Shown piece after piece: positions 43,071 through 53,254 of a stretch of 64,000 nucleotides of DNA. Within the stretch, counting starts at the first letter, position 1, and each line of letters begins with the position of its first letter. The DNA comes from Prauserella shujinwangii (GTDB lineage: Bacteria > Actinomycetota > Actinomycetes > Mycobacteriales > Pseudonocardiaceae): positions 496,001-560,000 of the forward strand of contig NZ_PVNH01000003.1 of the NCBI RefSeq assembly GCF_003001955.1. The letters are read 5' to 3'. The notes under the pieces were generated by a model. The model saw only the letters and a program-made list of their open reading frames with translations. It was not told the origin of the DNA and did no database searches. Made by a program: the position numbers and the translations under genes.

Positions 43071-43829
43071 ATGACGTCGATGTGGGGTTCGCCGGTGCTG
43101 TCCCGGGTCCAGGCGTGGCGGCGCGCCCGCCGCGACCCGCACCAGGCGCGGTTCCTGACCCGCGACTCGCTGCGCTGGGTGATCCGCAACCGCGCGTTCA
43201 CGCCGTGGTACCTGGTGCGGTACTGGCGCCTGCTGCGGTTCCGCCTCGCCAATCCGCACGTCGTGCTGCGCGGCATGGTGTTCCTCGGCCGCGACGTGGA
43301 GATCCACTGCCGCCCCGGCTACGGGCGGCTGGAGATCGGCCGCTGGGTGCACATCGGGGACGGCAACGCCATCCGCTGCCACGAGGGCTCGCTGCGGATC
43401 GGGGACAAGACCGTGTTCGGCAGGCAGAACGTGGTCAACGGTTACCTGGACATCGAGATCGGCGCCGCGACGCTCGTGGCCGACTGGGTGTACGTCTGCG
43501 ACTTCGACCACGTCACCACCGACATCAACCTGCCGATCAAGGACCAGGGCATCGTCAAGGCGCCGGTGCGGATCGGGCCCGACACGTGGATCGGCACGAA
43601 GGTCTCGGTGCTCAAGGGCACCCGGGTCGGCCGGGGCTGCGTGCTCGGCGCGCACGCCGTGGTGCGCGGCGATGTGCCGGACTACGCCATCGCGGTGGGC
43701 TCGCCCGCGCGGGTGGTCCGCGACCGCAAGGCCGACTACGACGCCGACGCCGAACGCCGCGAGGCCGTGCGGGACATGGCCCGCAAGGCCTCGAAGGCGC
43801 TGCAGAAGACCCTCGGCGAACCTCTGTGA
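43071..43829 (+). CDS. Hexapeptide-repeat (left-handed beta-helix) acyltransferase, Rv3034c-like
   Basis: A 252-residue transferase. After a basic amphipathic start (VLSRVQAWRRARRDPHQ) the left-handed beta helix begins near 75, with repeats such as LEIGRWVHIGDGNAIR, LRIGDKTVFGRQ, VRIGPDTWIGTKVSVLKG and RVGRGCVLGAHAVVRGDVP. This is the O-acetyl/acyltransferase fold. A TACGGT hexamer 6 nt before the ATG suggests a leaderless mRNA. The mycobacterial counterpart Rv3034c lies within the methylglucose-lipopolysaccharide region, so acylation of that polysaccharide is a reasonable guess. Confidence 0.82.
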   Translation: MTSMWGSPVLSRVQAWRRARRDPHQARFLTRDSLRWVIRNRAFTPWYLVRYWRLLRFRLANPHVVLRGMVFLGRDVEIHCRPGYGRLEIGRWVHIGDGNAIRCHEGSLRIGDKTVFGRQNVVNGYLDIEIGAATLVADWVYVCDFDHVTTDINLPIKDQGIVKAPVRIGPDTWIGTKVSVLKGTRVGRGCVLGAHAVVRGDVPDYAIAVGSPARVVRDRKADYDADAERREAVRDMARKASKALQKTLGEPL

Positions 43830-43840
43830 CGCCGAGCCGG

Positions 43841-43884
43841 TCGTGAGTGAGAACCGTGGTTAGAACAACGTTTCGCACTCACGA
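43841..43884. terminator. Palindrome family A between convergent genes
   Basis: Arms TCGTGAGTG (43841-43849) and CACTCACGA (43876-43884), with inner GTGGTT/AACAAC pairing. It lies between the acyltransferase stop and the ramB stop, the latter inside the right arm. Confidence 0.65.
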
Positions 43885-45306
43885 GGACTTGGGCACCGCC
43901 GGGTAGGGGACGAACGTGCTGGTGTTCTCGTCCACGGTGAGCTGCTTGCCGATGGTCGGGAACGCGCGCTGCGGGCAGGCAGGCCGCTCGCACACCTTGC
44001 AGCCCATCCCGATCGGCGTCGCGGCGTCCCGGTCGTCGAGGTCGAGGCCCGCCGAGTACACCAGCCGGCGGGCGTGCCGCAGCTCGCAACCGAGTCCCAC
44101 CGTGAACATCTTGCCCGGGCTGCCGTAGCCGCCGATGTTGCGGGAGATCGTGCGCGCGATCCAGAAGTAGCTCTTGCCGTCGGGCAGCGTGGCCACCTGC
44201 GTGAAGATCTTCCCGGGTGCGGTGAACGCCTCGTAGATCACCCACAGCGGGCAGGCGCCGCCGACGCGGGAGAAGTGGAAACCGGCCGCGGACTGCCGCT
44301 TCGACATGTTGCCCGCCCGGTCGACGCGCACGAACGAGAACGGGATGCCGCGCAGCTTCGGCCGCTGCAGCGTGGACAGCCGGTGGCACACCGTCTCGAA
44401 GCCGACGCCGAAGTGGTCGCAGAGCAGCTCGATGTCGTAGCGGAGCCGTTCGGCGGTCGAGTGGAACAACCGGTACGGCAGGATCAGCGCCCCGGCGAAG
44501 TAGTTGGCCAGTCCGACGCGCGCCAGCGACCGGGCCGCGGGCCCGGAGAACGCCCAGGAGTCGGCGAGCTCGTTGATCAGGTCGTCGTACTCGAGCAGCG
44601 CGATCTGCGAGGCCATCCGGAACGCCTGCTGACCGATCCGCAGGCTCGGCGCCATCCGCAGCACCTTGCCCTCGTGTTCGTAGCGATGCTGCTCCCCGGC
44701 GGCCTCGTTGATGCCCTCGCTGGTCACGGTCACGCCGTAGTGGCCGGTGAGCCGGTCGCGCAGGCCGTTGCGCACCTCGCCCCGGCGCAGCCCCAGCTCC
44801 GCGTACATCTTCTCGGCCCGCTCGTCGAGCTCGGCGACGTAGTTCTCCCGCTCGTAGAAGAAGTCGCGTACCTCCTCGTGCGGCAGCGGCGCGGCCGCGC
44901 TGCCGTGCGTGCCCCTGCCGTCCTCGGTGACGAGCGCGGCGGTGTTCTCCACGGCGTTGCGGTACCGCCGGTGCAGTTTCACCAGCGCCTCGGCCATGGT
45001 GGGCAGGTTGTTGGCGAGCTCGTTGATCTCGCCGGGGGAGACCTGCGCGCCGATCGCCTCGTCCAGCAGTGCCTCGCGCACGTCGGCGACGAGCCGGGAG
45101 GTGTCGTTGCTGGCGAAGAACTCGGCGTCCACGCCGAACGCCTCGGTGATGCGCAGCAGCACTGGAACGGTCAAGGGGCGGGAGTTGTGCTCGATCTGGT
45201 TGAGGTAACTGGGGGAGATCTCCAGCAACCGGGCCAGGTCGGCCTGGTTCATCGAGCGGCTCTCCCGCAGATGGCGCAGCCGTGCGCCGGCGAACGTTTT
45301 CTCCAC
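43879..45306 (-). CDS. ramB: RamB-type regulator of acetate/glyoxylate metabolism (short-chain fatty acyl regulator)
   Basis: A 475-residue regulator, the same length as M. tuberculosis RamB (Rv0465c) and similar over its whole length. An XRE helix-turn-helix (about 8-62, LLEISPSYLNQIEHNSRPLT) is followed by the conserved family core (IPFSFVRVDRAGNMSKRQSA) and a C-terminal Cys cluster (GCKVCERPACPQRAFP) that may bind a metal. The GTG at 45306 matches the RamB N-terminus; the frame is open further upstream. It is divergent from aceA, as in mycobacteria and corynebacteria, with TTCGCAA-type boxes between. Confidence 0.93.
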   Translation of the reverse strand: MEKTFAGARLRHLRESRSMNQADLARLLEISPSYLNQIEHNSRPLTVPVLLRITEAFGVDAEFFASNDTSRLVADVREALLDEAIGAQVSPGEINELANNLPTMAEALVKLHRRYRNAVENTAALVTEDGRGTHGSAAAPLPHEEVRDFFYERENYVAELDERAEKMYAELGLRRGEVRNGLRDRLTGHYGVTVTSEGINEAAGEQHRYEHEGKVLRMAPSLRIGQQAFRMASQIALLEYDDLINELADSWAFSGPAARSLARVGLANYFAGALILPYRLFHSTAERLRYDIELLCDHFGVGFETVCHRLSTLQRPKLRGIPFSFVRVDRAGNMSKRQSAAGFHFSRVGGACPLWVIYEAFTAPGKIFTQVATLPDGKSYFWIARTISRNIGGYGSPGKMFTVGLGCELRHARRLVYSAGLDLDDRDAATPIGMGCKVCERPACPQRAFPTIGKQLTVDENTSTFVPYPAVPKSS

Positions 45307-45370
45307 GCTGACCCGTGTCCTCCGAAAGGTTTCCTGTTCGGTACCGATCAAGGCGGTACTTTCGTCCGGC

Positions 45371-45507
45371 TTTGCGAACCAGGGTTTCGCAAGCTTCACA
45401 ACATGCTACGGAAACTTCGCACAAATTGGCAAATTGGAGCTCTGGTGCCATTTTCGCAGCGCATGTCATGGTCGATGGCAGCAGGCGAGTAATCGCAAAG
45501 TTCGCAA
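45371..45507. promoter_or_regulatory. RamB-type boxes in the ramB-aceA intergenic region
   Basis: TTGCGAA-N7-TTCGCAA (45372-45392), AACTTCGCA (45413-45421) and TCGCAAAGTTCGCAA (45493-45507) are repeats of the same half-site within the 215-bp gap. The last is 14 bp from the aceA start. They resemble the known corynebacterial RamB sites built from TTTGCAAA-like words, slightly more GC-rich. Confidence 0.65.
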
Positions 45508-45521
45508 TGTTGGAGAGTTCG

Positions 45522-46799
45522 ATGACGAAGCAGTTCGAGCAGGAAGCGGCGAAGCTTGCCGAGGAGTGGGAGACGAACCCACGCTGGCGAGGCGTGAAGC
45601 GCTCGTACTCCGCCGCCGACGTGGTCAAGCTGCGCGGCAGTGTCGTCGAGGAGAACACGCTGGCTCGCCGTGGTGCGGAGAAGCTGTGGAACCTGCTGCA
45701 GACCGAGGACTACGTGCACGCGCTCGGCGCGCTGACCGGCAACCAGGCGGTGCAGCAGGTCCGCGCCGGTCTCAAGGCGATCTACCTGTCCGGCTGGCAG
45801 GTCGCCGCCGACGCCAACCTGGCCGGCCAGACCTACCCGGACCAGAGCCTGTACCCGGCGAACTCGGTCCCGGCCGTGGTCCGCCGCATCAACAACGCGC
45901 TCGGCCGTGCCGACCAGATCAACTGGGCCGAGGGCAACACCGACATCGACTGGTTCGCCCCCATCGTGGCCGACGCGGAGGCGGGCTTCGGCGGCCCGCT
46001 CAACGCGTTCGAGCTGATGAAGGCCATGATCGGCGCCGGGGCCGCGGGCGTGCACTGGGAGGACCAGCTCGCCTCGGAGAAGAAGTGCGGCCACCTCGGC
46101 GGCAAGGTGCTGATCCCGACCAAGCAGCACGAGCGGACCCTCAACGCCGCCCGGCTCGCGGCGGACGTGCTCGACGTGCCCTCGCTCGTCGTCGCCCGCA
46201 CCGACGCGCAGGCCGCGACGCTGATCACCAGCGACGCCGACGAGCGCGACCAGAAGTACATCACGGGCGAGCGCACCTCCGAGGGCTTCTACAAGGTCCG
46301 CAACGGCATCGAGCCGTGCATCGATCGCGGGCTGGCCTACGCCGAGTACGCCGACCTGCTGTGGATGGAGACCTCCGAGCCCGACCTCGAGGTCGCGCGC
46401 CAGTTCGCCGAGGCGATCAAGGCCAAGTACCCGGACCAGATGCTGGCCTACAACTGCTCGCCGTCGTTCAACTGGAAGAAGCACCTGGACGACGCGACGA
46501 TCGCCAAGTTCCAGCGCGAGCTGGGTCACATGGGTTACAAGTTCCAGTTCATCACGCTGGCCGGCTTCCACGCGCTGAACTACTCGATGTTCGACCTGGC
46601 CCACGGCTACGCCCGCGAGGGCATGACCGCCTACGTCGACCTGCAGGAGCGCGAGTTCGCCGCCGAGGACCGTGGCTACACCGCCACGCGGCACCAGCGC
46701 GAGGTCGGCACCGGCTGGTTCGACCTGGTCAGCACCGCGCTGAACCCGGAGAGCTCCACCACCGCTCTCACGGGTTCCACCGAGGAAGCGCAGTTCTGA
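45522..46799 (+). CDS. aceA: Isocitrate lyase
   Basis: First enzyme of the glyoxylate shunt: isocitrate to succinate and glyoxylate. The 425-residue protein carries the catalytic loop KKCGHLGGK with C189, and other family blocks ([42 protein letters not shown]). The ATG at 45522 is preceded by GGAGAG; earlier starts would cover the RamB boxes. aceB follows 87 bp downstream. Control by RamB is strongly suggested by the divergent arrangement and repeated boxes. Confidence 0.97.
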   Translation: MTKQFEQEAAKLAEEWETNPRWRGVKRSYSAADVVKLRGSVVEENTLARRGAEKLWNLLQTEDYVHALGALTGNQAVQQVRAGLKAIYLSGWQVAADANLAGQTYPDQSLYPANSVPAVVRRINNALGRADQINWAEGNTDIDWFAPIVADAEAGFGGPLNAFELMKAMIGAGAAGVHWEDQLASEKKCGHLGGKVLIPTKQHERTLNAARLAADVLDVPSLVVARTDAQAATLITSDADERDQKYITGERTSEGFYKVRNGIEPCIDRGLAYAEYADLLWMETSEPDLEVARQFAEAIKAKYPDQMLAYNCSPSFNWKKHLDDATIAKFQRELGHMGYKFQFITLAGFHALNYSMFDLAHGYAREGMTAYVDLQEREFAAEDRGYTATRHQREVGTGWFDLVSTALNPESSTTALTGSTEEAQF

Positions 46800-46886
46800 C
46801 CGCACGGCCCTGCTGCCGGTGCGCGGTTTCCCGGCCGCGCGCCGGCAGCAGGCCCATCCCCTAGGACACCCCCTCGGAGGGACGAG

Positions 46887-48494
<1,608 letters not shown>

Positions 48495-48513
48495 CCCCGC
48501 CTCCCGCGGCGGT

Positions 48514-48564
48514 CAGTGAAGGCCACCTTCACTGCATTGGGCGCAGTGAAGGTGGCCTTCACTG
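48514..48564. terminator. Palindrome family B after aceB
   Basis: Perfect 22-bp arms 48514-48535 and 48543-48564 with a 7-nt loop, text CAGTGAAGGCCACCTTCACT and complement. It lies between the convergent aceB and TetR stops. Confidence 0.72.
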
Positions 48565-48572
48565 CTTTCGGC

Positions 48573-49133
48573 TCAGGGGTGGGGGCGGGCGGTGGTGAGG
48601 AGGGTTTCGGCAGCGGCGCGGGCGGTGCGGGCGGCCCCGGGGTCGGCCCGGATCGCGGCGAGCGCGATCGCGCCCTCCACCAGCGTCAGCAGTTGCTCGG
48701 CGAGCCGGTCCGGATCGGGCACGTCCAGGCGCCCGGTCAGGGTGCGCAGGTAGTCGCGGACGGCGTCCTTGTGCCGCCGGGCCGCCGCGGCGACGGCGGG
48801 TGAGTCCGCGCCGAGCTCGCCGAACGAGTTGACGAACGCGCACCCGCGGAACCCGGGCTCGGCGAACCAGGTGCGCAGCCAGTCGAACACGGCCAGCGGC
48901 TCGTCGCCGTGCGTGGCGACGTAGTCGGCCAGCGACCGCCGCCACCGCTCGTCCCGCCGCTCCAGATACGCCTCGACCAGGCTGTCCTTGGACGGGAAGC
49001 ACTGGTACATCCGCTTGAGCGAGACACCGGAGCGGCCGCGGATGACGTCCATCCCGACGCCCCGCACCCCGTGCTCGTAGAACTCCGCCTCGGCCGCGTC
49101 GAGCAGCCGGGCGGTGGCCTCCTGCTGATCCAT
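48573..49133 (-). CDS. TetR family transcriptional regulator
   Basis: A 186-residue TetR repressor; helix-turn-helix text is [22 protein letters not shown] followed by [14 protein letters not shown]. The C-terminal domain contains [14 protein letters not shown], a motif common in the group with a single-Cys pocket. ATG at 49133. Two GAGAACG-N2-CGTTCTC palindromes lie between it and the divergent DUF1348 gene, giving a clear regulator/target pair. Confidence 0.92.
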   Translation of the reverse strand: MDQQEATARLLDAAEAEFYEHGVRGVGMDVIRGRSGVSLKRMYQCFPSKDSLVEAYLERRDERWRRSLADYVATHGDEPLAVFDWLRTWFAEPGFRGCAFVNSFGELGADSPAVAAAARRHKDAVRDYLRTLTGRLDVPDPDRLAEQLLTLVEGAIALAAIRADPGAARTARAAAETLLTTARPHP

Positions 49134-49153
49134 GTCCCTCGATCCCTGGCGCG

Positions 49154-49203
49154 GAGAACGGTCGTTCTCTACGATAGCGGACGAGCGGAGAACGACCGTT
49201 CTC
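49154..49203. promoter_or_regulatory. Two TetR operators, GAGAACG-N2-CGTTCTC type
   Basis: GAGAACGGTCGTTCTC (49154-49169) and GAGAACGACCGTTCTC (49188-49203) are reverse complements of each other, with centres 34 bp apart. They fill the gap between the TetR gene and the DUF1348 gene. The second ends 17 bp before the DUF1348 ATG. Confidence 0.75.
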
Positions 49204-49220
49204 CGGATGAGGAGGAGCTC

Positions 49221-49676
49221 ATGTCCCGCCCGCCGTTCCCGCCGTTCGACGAGCAGACCGCGGCCCAGAAGGTCCAGGCCGCCGAGGACGCCTGGAACAC
49301 CAGGGATCCCGAACGCGTCGCGCTCGCCTACACCGAGGACTCGGTGTGGCGCAACCGTGACCGGCACGTCGTCGGCCGGGCCCAGATCGTGGAGTTCCTG
49401 CGCGAGAAGTGGGCGCGGGAGCTCGACTACGCGCTGCGCAAGGAGCTGTGGGGCTTCCGGGGCAACCGCATCGCGGTGCGCTTCCAGTACGAGTGCCACG
49501 ACAGCGCGGGCCAGTGGTGGCGCAGCTACGGCAACGAGCTGTGGGAGTTCACCGACGACGGGCTCATGCGCCGCCGCGAGGCCAGCATCAACGACGTGCC
49601 GATCACCGAGGCGGAGCGGCGCATCATCGGCCCGCGCCCGGACGGCGAGCGCGGCAGGCCGCTCCCGGTGTTCTGA
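49221..49676 (+). CDS. DUF1348 / NTF2-like fold protein
   Basis: A 151-residue NTF2-like (SnoaL-type) protein of the DUF1348 family. Recognisable blocks are [44 protein letters not shown] and [21 protein letters not shown]. These proteins may be hydrolases or isomerases acting on small hydrophobic molecules, but the function is unproven. GAGGAGGAGC precedes the ATG. It is the evident target of the divergent TetR repressor. Confidence 0.88.
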   Translation: MSRPPFPPFDEQTAAQKVQAAEDAWNTRDPERVALAYTEDSVWRNRDRHVVGRAQIVEFLREKWARELDYALRKELWGFRGNRIAVRFQYECHDSAGQWWRSYGNELWEFTDDGLMRRREASINDVPITEAERRIIGPRPDGERGRPLPVF

Positions 49677-49697
49677 CGGCCCGCTCGCTCACGCGGG

Positions 49698-50951
49698 TCA
49701 CGGCTCGAAGGCGTTGCCGGTCGCGATCTTCGGGCGGGCCAGCTCCTGCGGCCCGCCCGGCCTGGCCCGCCGGTACACCTCCGCGGTCGCGGCGGCGATC
49801 CGGGCCCAGTCGAAGTCGGCGGCGAGCCGGGACTGCGCCGTCGCGGCCCGCCGCTCGGCGGCCCGCGCGTCGGCGAGCACGGCGTCCACCGCGTCCGTCA
49901 TCGCCGGAACGTCACCGGGGGAGAAGGCCAGCCCCGTCTCGCCGTCCACCACCACCTCGCCGAGGCCGCCCGCCGTGGAGGCCACCAGCGGTGCCTTCGC
50001 GGCGGCGGCCTCCAGCGCGACGATCCCGAACGGCTCGTACCGGCTGGGCAGCACGACGGCGTCGGCGGCGGACAGGACCGCGCGCAGGTCCCGGTCGGAC
50101 AGGTGCCCGACGAAGTCGATCGCCCGCACCAGCCGCAGCTTGCGGGCCTGCTCGGTGAGTTCCTGCAGGTGCCTGCCCTTGCCCGCCACCACCAGCCGGG
50201 TGCCGGGATGGCGCCTGCGGATCGCGGGCATCGCCGCGAGCAGGTCCTGCACACCCTTCTCCCACTCCAGCCTGCCGAAGTAGAGCAGCAGCGGCGCGCC
50301 GCCGGGGCTGTGCGCCTCCCTGGCGCGGCGGATCTCCTCCTCGGTGACCTGCCAGCTGCGCTCCTCGATGCCGTTGTGGATCACCGTGATGTCGTCCGTC
50401 GACAGCTCGAACAGGTGCGCCACCTCCCGGCGCATCGCCTGGGAGCAGGTGATCAGCGCGTCCGCCCGGTTGGCCAGCCACCACTCCACCGAGTGCACCT
50501 GCTGGTTGAGCGGATGCGACAGCCACCCGGAGTGCCTGCCCGCCTCCGTGGCGTGGATCGTGCCGACCAGCGGCACCCGCGCCGCCTCGGCCAGCGCGAT
50601 CGCCGGGTGCGTGACGAGCCAGTCGTGCGCGTGCACCACCTCCGGCTGCCACGTGCGCAGCAGGTCGGTGCCCGCGCGCACCATGGCGTGCCCCATCGCG
50701 AGCGTCCACGCGACGAGATCCCGCTCGAAGGTGACGTGCATCGGGTCCTCCGCGACCCGGATGATCCGCACACCCTCGACGACCCGGTCGGTCCTCGGGT
50801 GGGTCTCCGCGTCCGTGCCCGCGGCGTGCCGGCACAGCACCACCACCTCGTGCCCGTCCCGCACCAGGTGGCGGGCCAACGCGTGGACGTGCCGGGCGAG
50901 GCCCCCGACCACGACAGGCGGGTACTCCCACGACAGCATCAGCACGCGCAT
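49698..50951 (-). CDS. GT4 glycosyltransferase, Rv3032-like alpha-1,4-glucosyltransferase
   Basis: A 417-residue retaining GT-B glycosyltransferase. The donor-binding segment is RLEWEKGVQDLLAAMP and the nucleotide-sugar E-x7-E motif is in SRYEPFGIVALEAAAA. The start MRVLMLSWEYPPVVVGGLARHV is characteristic of Rv3032, which elongates glucan for methylglucose lipopolysaccharide and capsular glucan. TAACCT 6 nt before the ATG suggests a leaderless mRNA. The GH57, methyltransferase and etf genes that flank Rv3032 in mycobacteria are present close by, interrupted by a GH2 gene. Confidence 0.87.
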   Translation of the reverse strand: MRVLMLSWEYPPVVVGGLARHVHALARHLVRDGHEVVVLCRHAAGTDAETHPRTDRVVEGVRIIRVAEDPMHVTFERDLVAWTLAMGHAMVRAGTDLLRTWQPEVVHAHDWLVTHPAIALAEAARVPLVGTIHATEAGRHSGWLSHPLNQQVHSVEWWLANRADALITCSQAMRREVAHLFELSTDDITVIHNGIEERSWQVTEEEIRRAREAHSPGGAPLLLYFGRLEWEKGVQDLLAAMPAIRRRHPGTRLVVAGKGRHLQELTEQARKLRLVRAIDFVGHLSDRDLRAVLSAADAVVLPSRYEPFGIVALEAAAAKAPLVASTAGGLGEVVVDGETGLAFSPGDVPAMTDAVDAVLADARAAERRAATAQSRLAADFDWARIAAATAEVYRRARPGGPQELARPKIATGNAFEP

Positions 50952-51021
50952 GAGTGGAGGTTACTCATGAGTCCGTTCGGCCGCGGCGACGCGTCGCCCG
51001 TTGTCTGCGACCATCACGACG

Positions 51022-52797
51022 ATGACCGTGCGACCCCCGCTCTCCACGCCCTGGACCGACCAGGCCGGCGGCGACCATGGCACCTCCTGCCTGCCGGAGT
51101 ACCCCAGGCCACGGCTGGTCCGGCCGCGGTGGCTCAACCTCAACGGGCACTGGGAGTACACCGCCCGCACCGGGGACGGGCCGACCCGGCGTGGCGAGCG
51201 CATCCTGGTGCCGTTCCCGCCGGAGTCGGCGCTGTCCGGCATCGGCCGCCGCGACGAGCGGATGTGGTACCGGCGCACGTTCACGGTGCCGGAGGACTGG
51301 CCACGCGGCCGGGTGCTGCTGCACTTCGGCGCGGTCGACCAGGTCGCGACGGTGTGGGTGAACCACCAGCGGGTCGCCGAGCACGAGGGCGGCTACACCG
51401 GCTTCACCGCCGACGTCACCGGCGTGCTCCGGCCCGAAGGTGAGCAGGAACTGCTGGTCCACGCCGAGGACCTCGGCAACCGCGGTACGTTCCCGGTCGG
51501 CAAGCAGGCCAACGAGCCCGGCGGCATCCTCTACACCGGCGCCTCGGGCATCTGGCAGACCGTCTGGCTGGAGCCGGTGCCCGCGGTGTACCTGGCGGAC
51601 CTCGACATGACCCCCGACCTGACCGGGGTCACCGTGACGCCGCACGTCCGCGGCGGCACCGGCGGCGAGACCGTCGAGGTGGCGGTGCGCCACCGCGACG
51701 GGACGCGGGTCACGGCCCGCACCGGGGGACCCGGAACGCCGCTGCGGCTGGACGTTCCCGAGCCGAGGCCGTGGAGCCCCGACGACCCGTACCTGTACGA
51801 CCTGACCGTCCGGGTGCTGGACGCGGGCGGAGACCTCGTGGACGAGGTCGCCAGCTACACGGGCCTGCGCACGATCGGGCTGGCCGAGGACGCGGACGGC
51901 AGGCCCCGGATCGCGCTCAACGGGCGCATCACGTTCCTGCACGGCCTGCTCGACCAGGGCTACTGGCCGGACGGCGGCTACACGGCCCCCACCGACGAGG
52001 CGCTGCGGTACGACCTGGAGCGCACCAAGGCGCTGGGCTTCAACTGCGTCCGCAAGCATGCCAAGGTCGAGCCCGCACGCTGGTACCACTGGGCCGACCG
52101 GCTCGGCCTGCTGGTGTGGCAGGACATGCCGTCGCTGCCCGTCGTGCTGGAGCACCCGCCCGGCCCGCAGGCGCCGCCCGTGGCCAGGGCCCGGGAGCGG
52201 TTCGAGGCCGGGCTCGCCGACCTGCTCCGCGCGCTGCGCGGCAGCACGTCGGTCATCGGGTGGGTCGTGTTCAACGAGGGATGGGGCGAGTACGACACCG
52301 CCCGCCTCACCGCGGAGGTCAAGGCCGCCGACCCCGGGCGGCTGGTCATCGCGGCGAGCGGGGTGAACTGCTGCCACTCGCACCCGGACTCCGGCGCGGG
52401 CGACGTCTACGACGACCACACGTACGTGGGGCCCGGCCGCCCGCGGGTGCGGGACGGCCGGGCGCTGCTCGACGGCGAGTACGGCGGGATCGGGCTGGTC
52501 GTGGCCGGGCACACCTGGCCGGGTGAGCCGTTCGCGTACGAGCTTGCCGCCGACTCCGCCGCGCTCACCCGGCGCTACGTCGAGCTGACCCGCGAGCTGG
52601 AGCGGCTGGTGCGTGAGCACGGGCTGTCCGGCGCGATCTACACGCAGACCACGGACGTGGAGAACGAGGTCAACGGGTTGCTGACGTACGACCGCCGCGT
52701 CGTGAAGGTGGCCGAGCCGGAGATCGCCGAGCGGAACCGGGCGGTGCTCGCCGCGGCCCGCGCTCAGATCACGGCGAGCGTGACCAGCTCCGAGTAG
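51022..52797 (+). CDS. Glycoside hydrolase family 2 enzyme (beta-galactosidase/glucuronidase-like)
   Basis: A 591-residue cytoplasmic GH2 protein: jelly-roll sugar-binding domain (about 35-190, WYRRTFTVPEDW and GYTGFTADVTGVL), an immunoglobulin-like domain (200-280) and the TIM barrel (285-580). The acid/base Glu is in VVFNEGWGEYD and the nucleophile Glu probably in LLDGEYGG. The C-terminal LacZ domains are absent. ATG 51022 is chosen over TTG 51001. It splits the otherwise syntenic methylglucose-lipopolysaccharide genes; its sugar substrate is unknown. Confidence 0.85.
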   Translation: MTVRPPLSTPWTDQAGGDHGTSCLPEYPRPRLVRPRWLNLNGHWEYTARTGDGPTRRGERILVPFPPESALSGIGRRDERMWYRRTFTVPEDWPRGRVLLHFGAVDQVATVWVNHQRVAEHEGGYTGFTADVTGVLRPEGEQELLVHAEDLGNRGTFPVGKQANEPGGILYTGASGIWQTVWLEPVPAVYLADLDMTPDLTGVTVTPHVRGGTGGETVEVAVRHRDGTRVTARTGGPGTPLRLDVPEPRPWSPDDPYLYDLTVRVLDAGGDLVDEVASYTGLRTIGLAEDADGRPRIALNGRITFLHGLLDQGYWPDGGYTAPTDEALRYDLERTKALGFNCVRKHAKVEPARWYHWADRLGLLVWQDMPSLPVVLEHPPGPQAPPVARARERFEAGLADLLRALRGSTSVIGWVVFNEGWGEYDTARLTAEVKAADPGRLVIAASGVNCCHSHPDSGAGDVYDDHTYVGPGRPRVRDGRALLDGEYGGIGLVVAGHTWPGEPFAYELAADSAALTRRYVELTRELERLVREHGLSGAIYTQTTDVENEVNGLLTYDRRVVKVAEPEIAERNRAVLAAARAQITASVTSSE

Positions 52798-53207
52798 GCC
52801 GAGGCGTAGACGTGCGTCTCCGGGTGGTAGACGCGCAGGGTGAGGTTCGCCGAGAAGCTGAAGCTCAGGTTCAGGAAGAACTTCCCGTTGGGGCGGCACG
52901 AGGAGGTCGTCAGGTTCACCCACGCGCCGGCCTGCAGGCTCTGCACGATGACCGGTTCGAGACCGCCGGAGGCGTCGGCGCGTCCCTTGCCCTGCGACCG
53001 CACCTCCAGCGCGCCACGCAGCTTGACCTTCTCGTTGACCTTGACGACCTTCTTGTCCACCGCGGCGTGCACCTTCAGGTCCTTCTTCGGTCCCGTCACG
53101 GCGCCCGGGGAGGCCGCGGCCGCCGCGGAGCCGAGGACCAGGACGAGGCAGGAGGCCAGCAGTGCGACGAAGAGGCGGTGTCGGGGAATCACCTTCGATG
53201 CGTCCAT
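52764..53207 (-). CDS. Secreted protein of unknown function
   Basis: A 147-residue exported protein. A signal peptide (basic PRHRLF, hydrophobic core LVALLASCLVLVLG-like, cleavage near AAAASPG) precedes about 110 residues rich in beta-strand-forming residues, with one Cys (SSCRPNG). The mature part (VNEKVKLRGALEV, SQLVTLAVI-type ending) looks like an immunoglobulin-like fold. ATG at 53207. It is the last gene of the minus-strand group behind GH57, and overlaps the convergent GH2 gene by 34 bp. No family recognised. Confidence 0.7.
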   Translation of the reverse strand: MDASKVIPRHRLFVALLASCLVLVLGSAAAAASPGAVTGPKKDLKVHAAVDKKVVKVNEKVKLRGALEVRSQGKGRADASGGLEPVIVQSLQAGAWVNLTTSSCRPNGKFFLNLSFSFSANLTLRVYHPETHVYASAYSELVTLAVI

Positions 53208-53254
53208 GTGTGCAGTGGACCACGCCATCCGGCGGCGGGATCCGGTGAATACCG

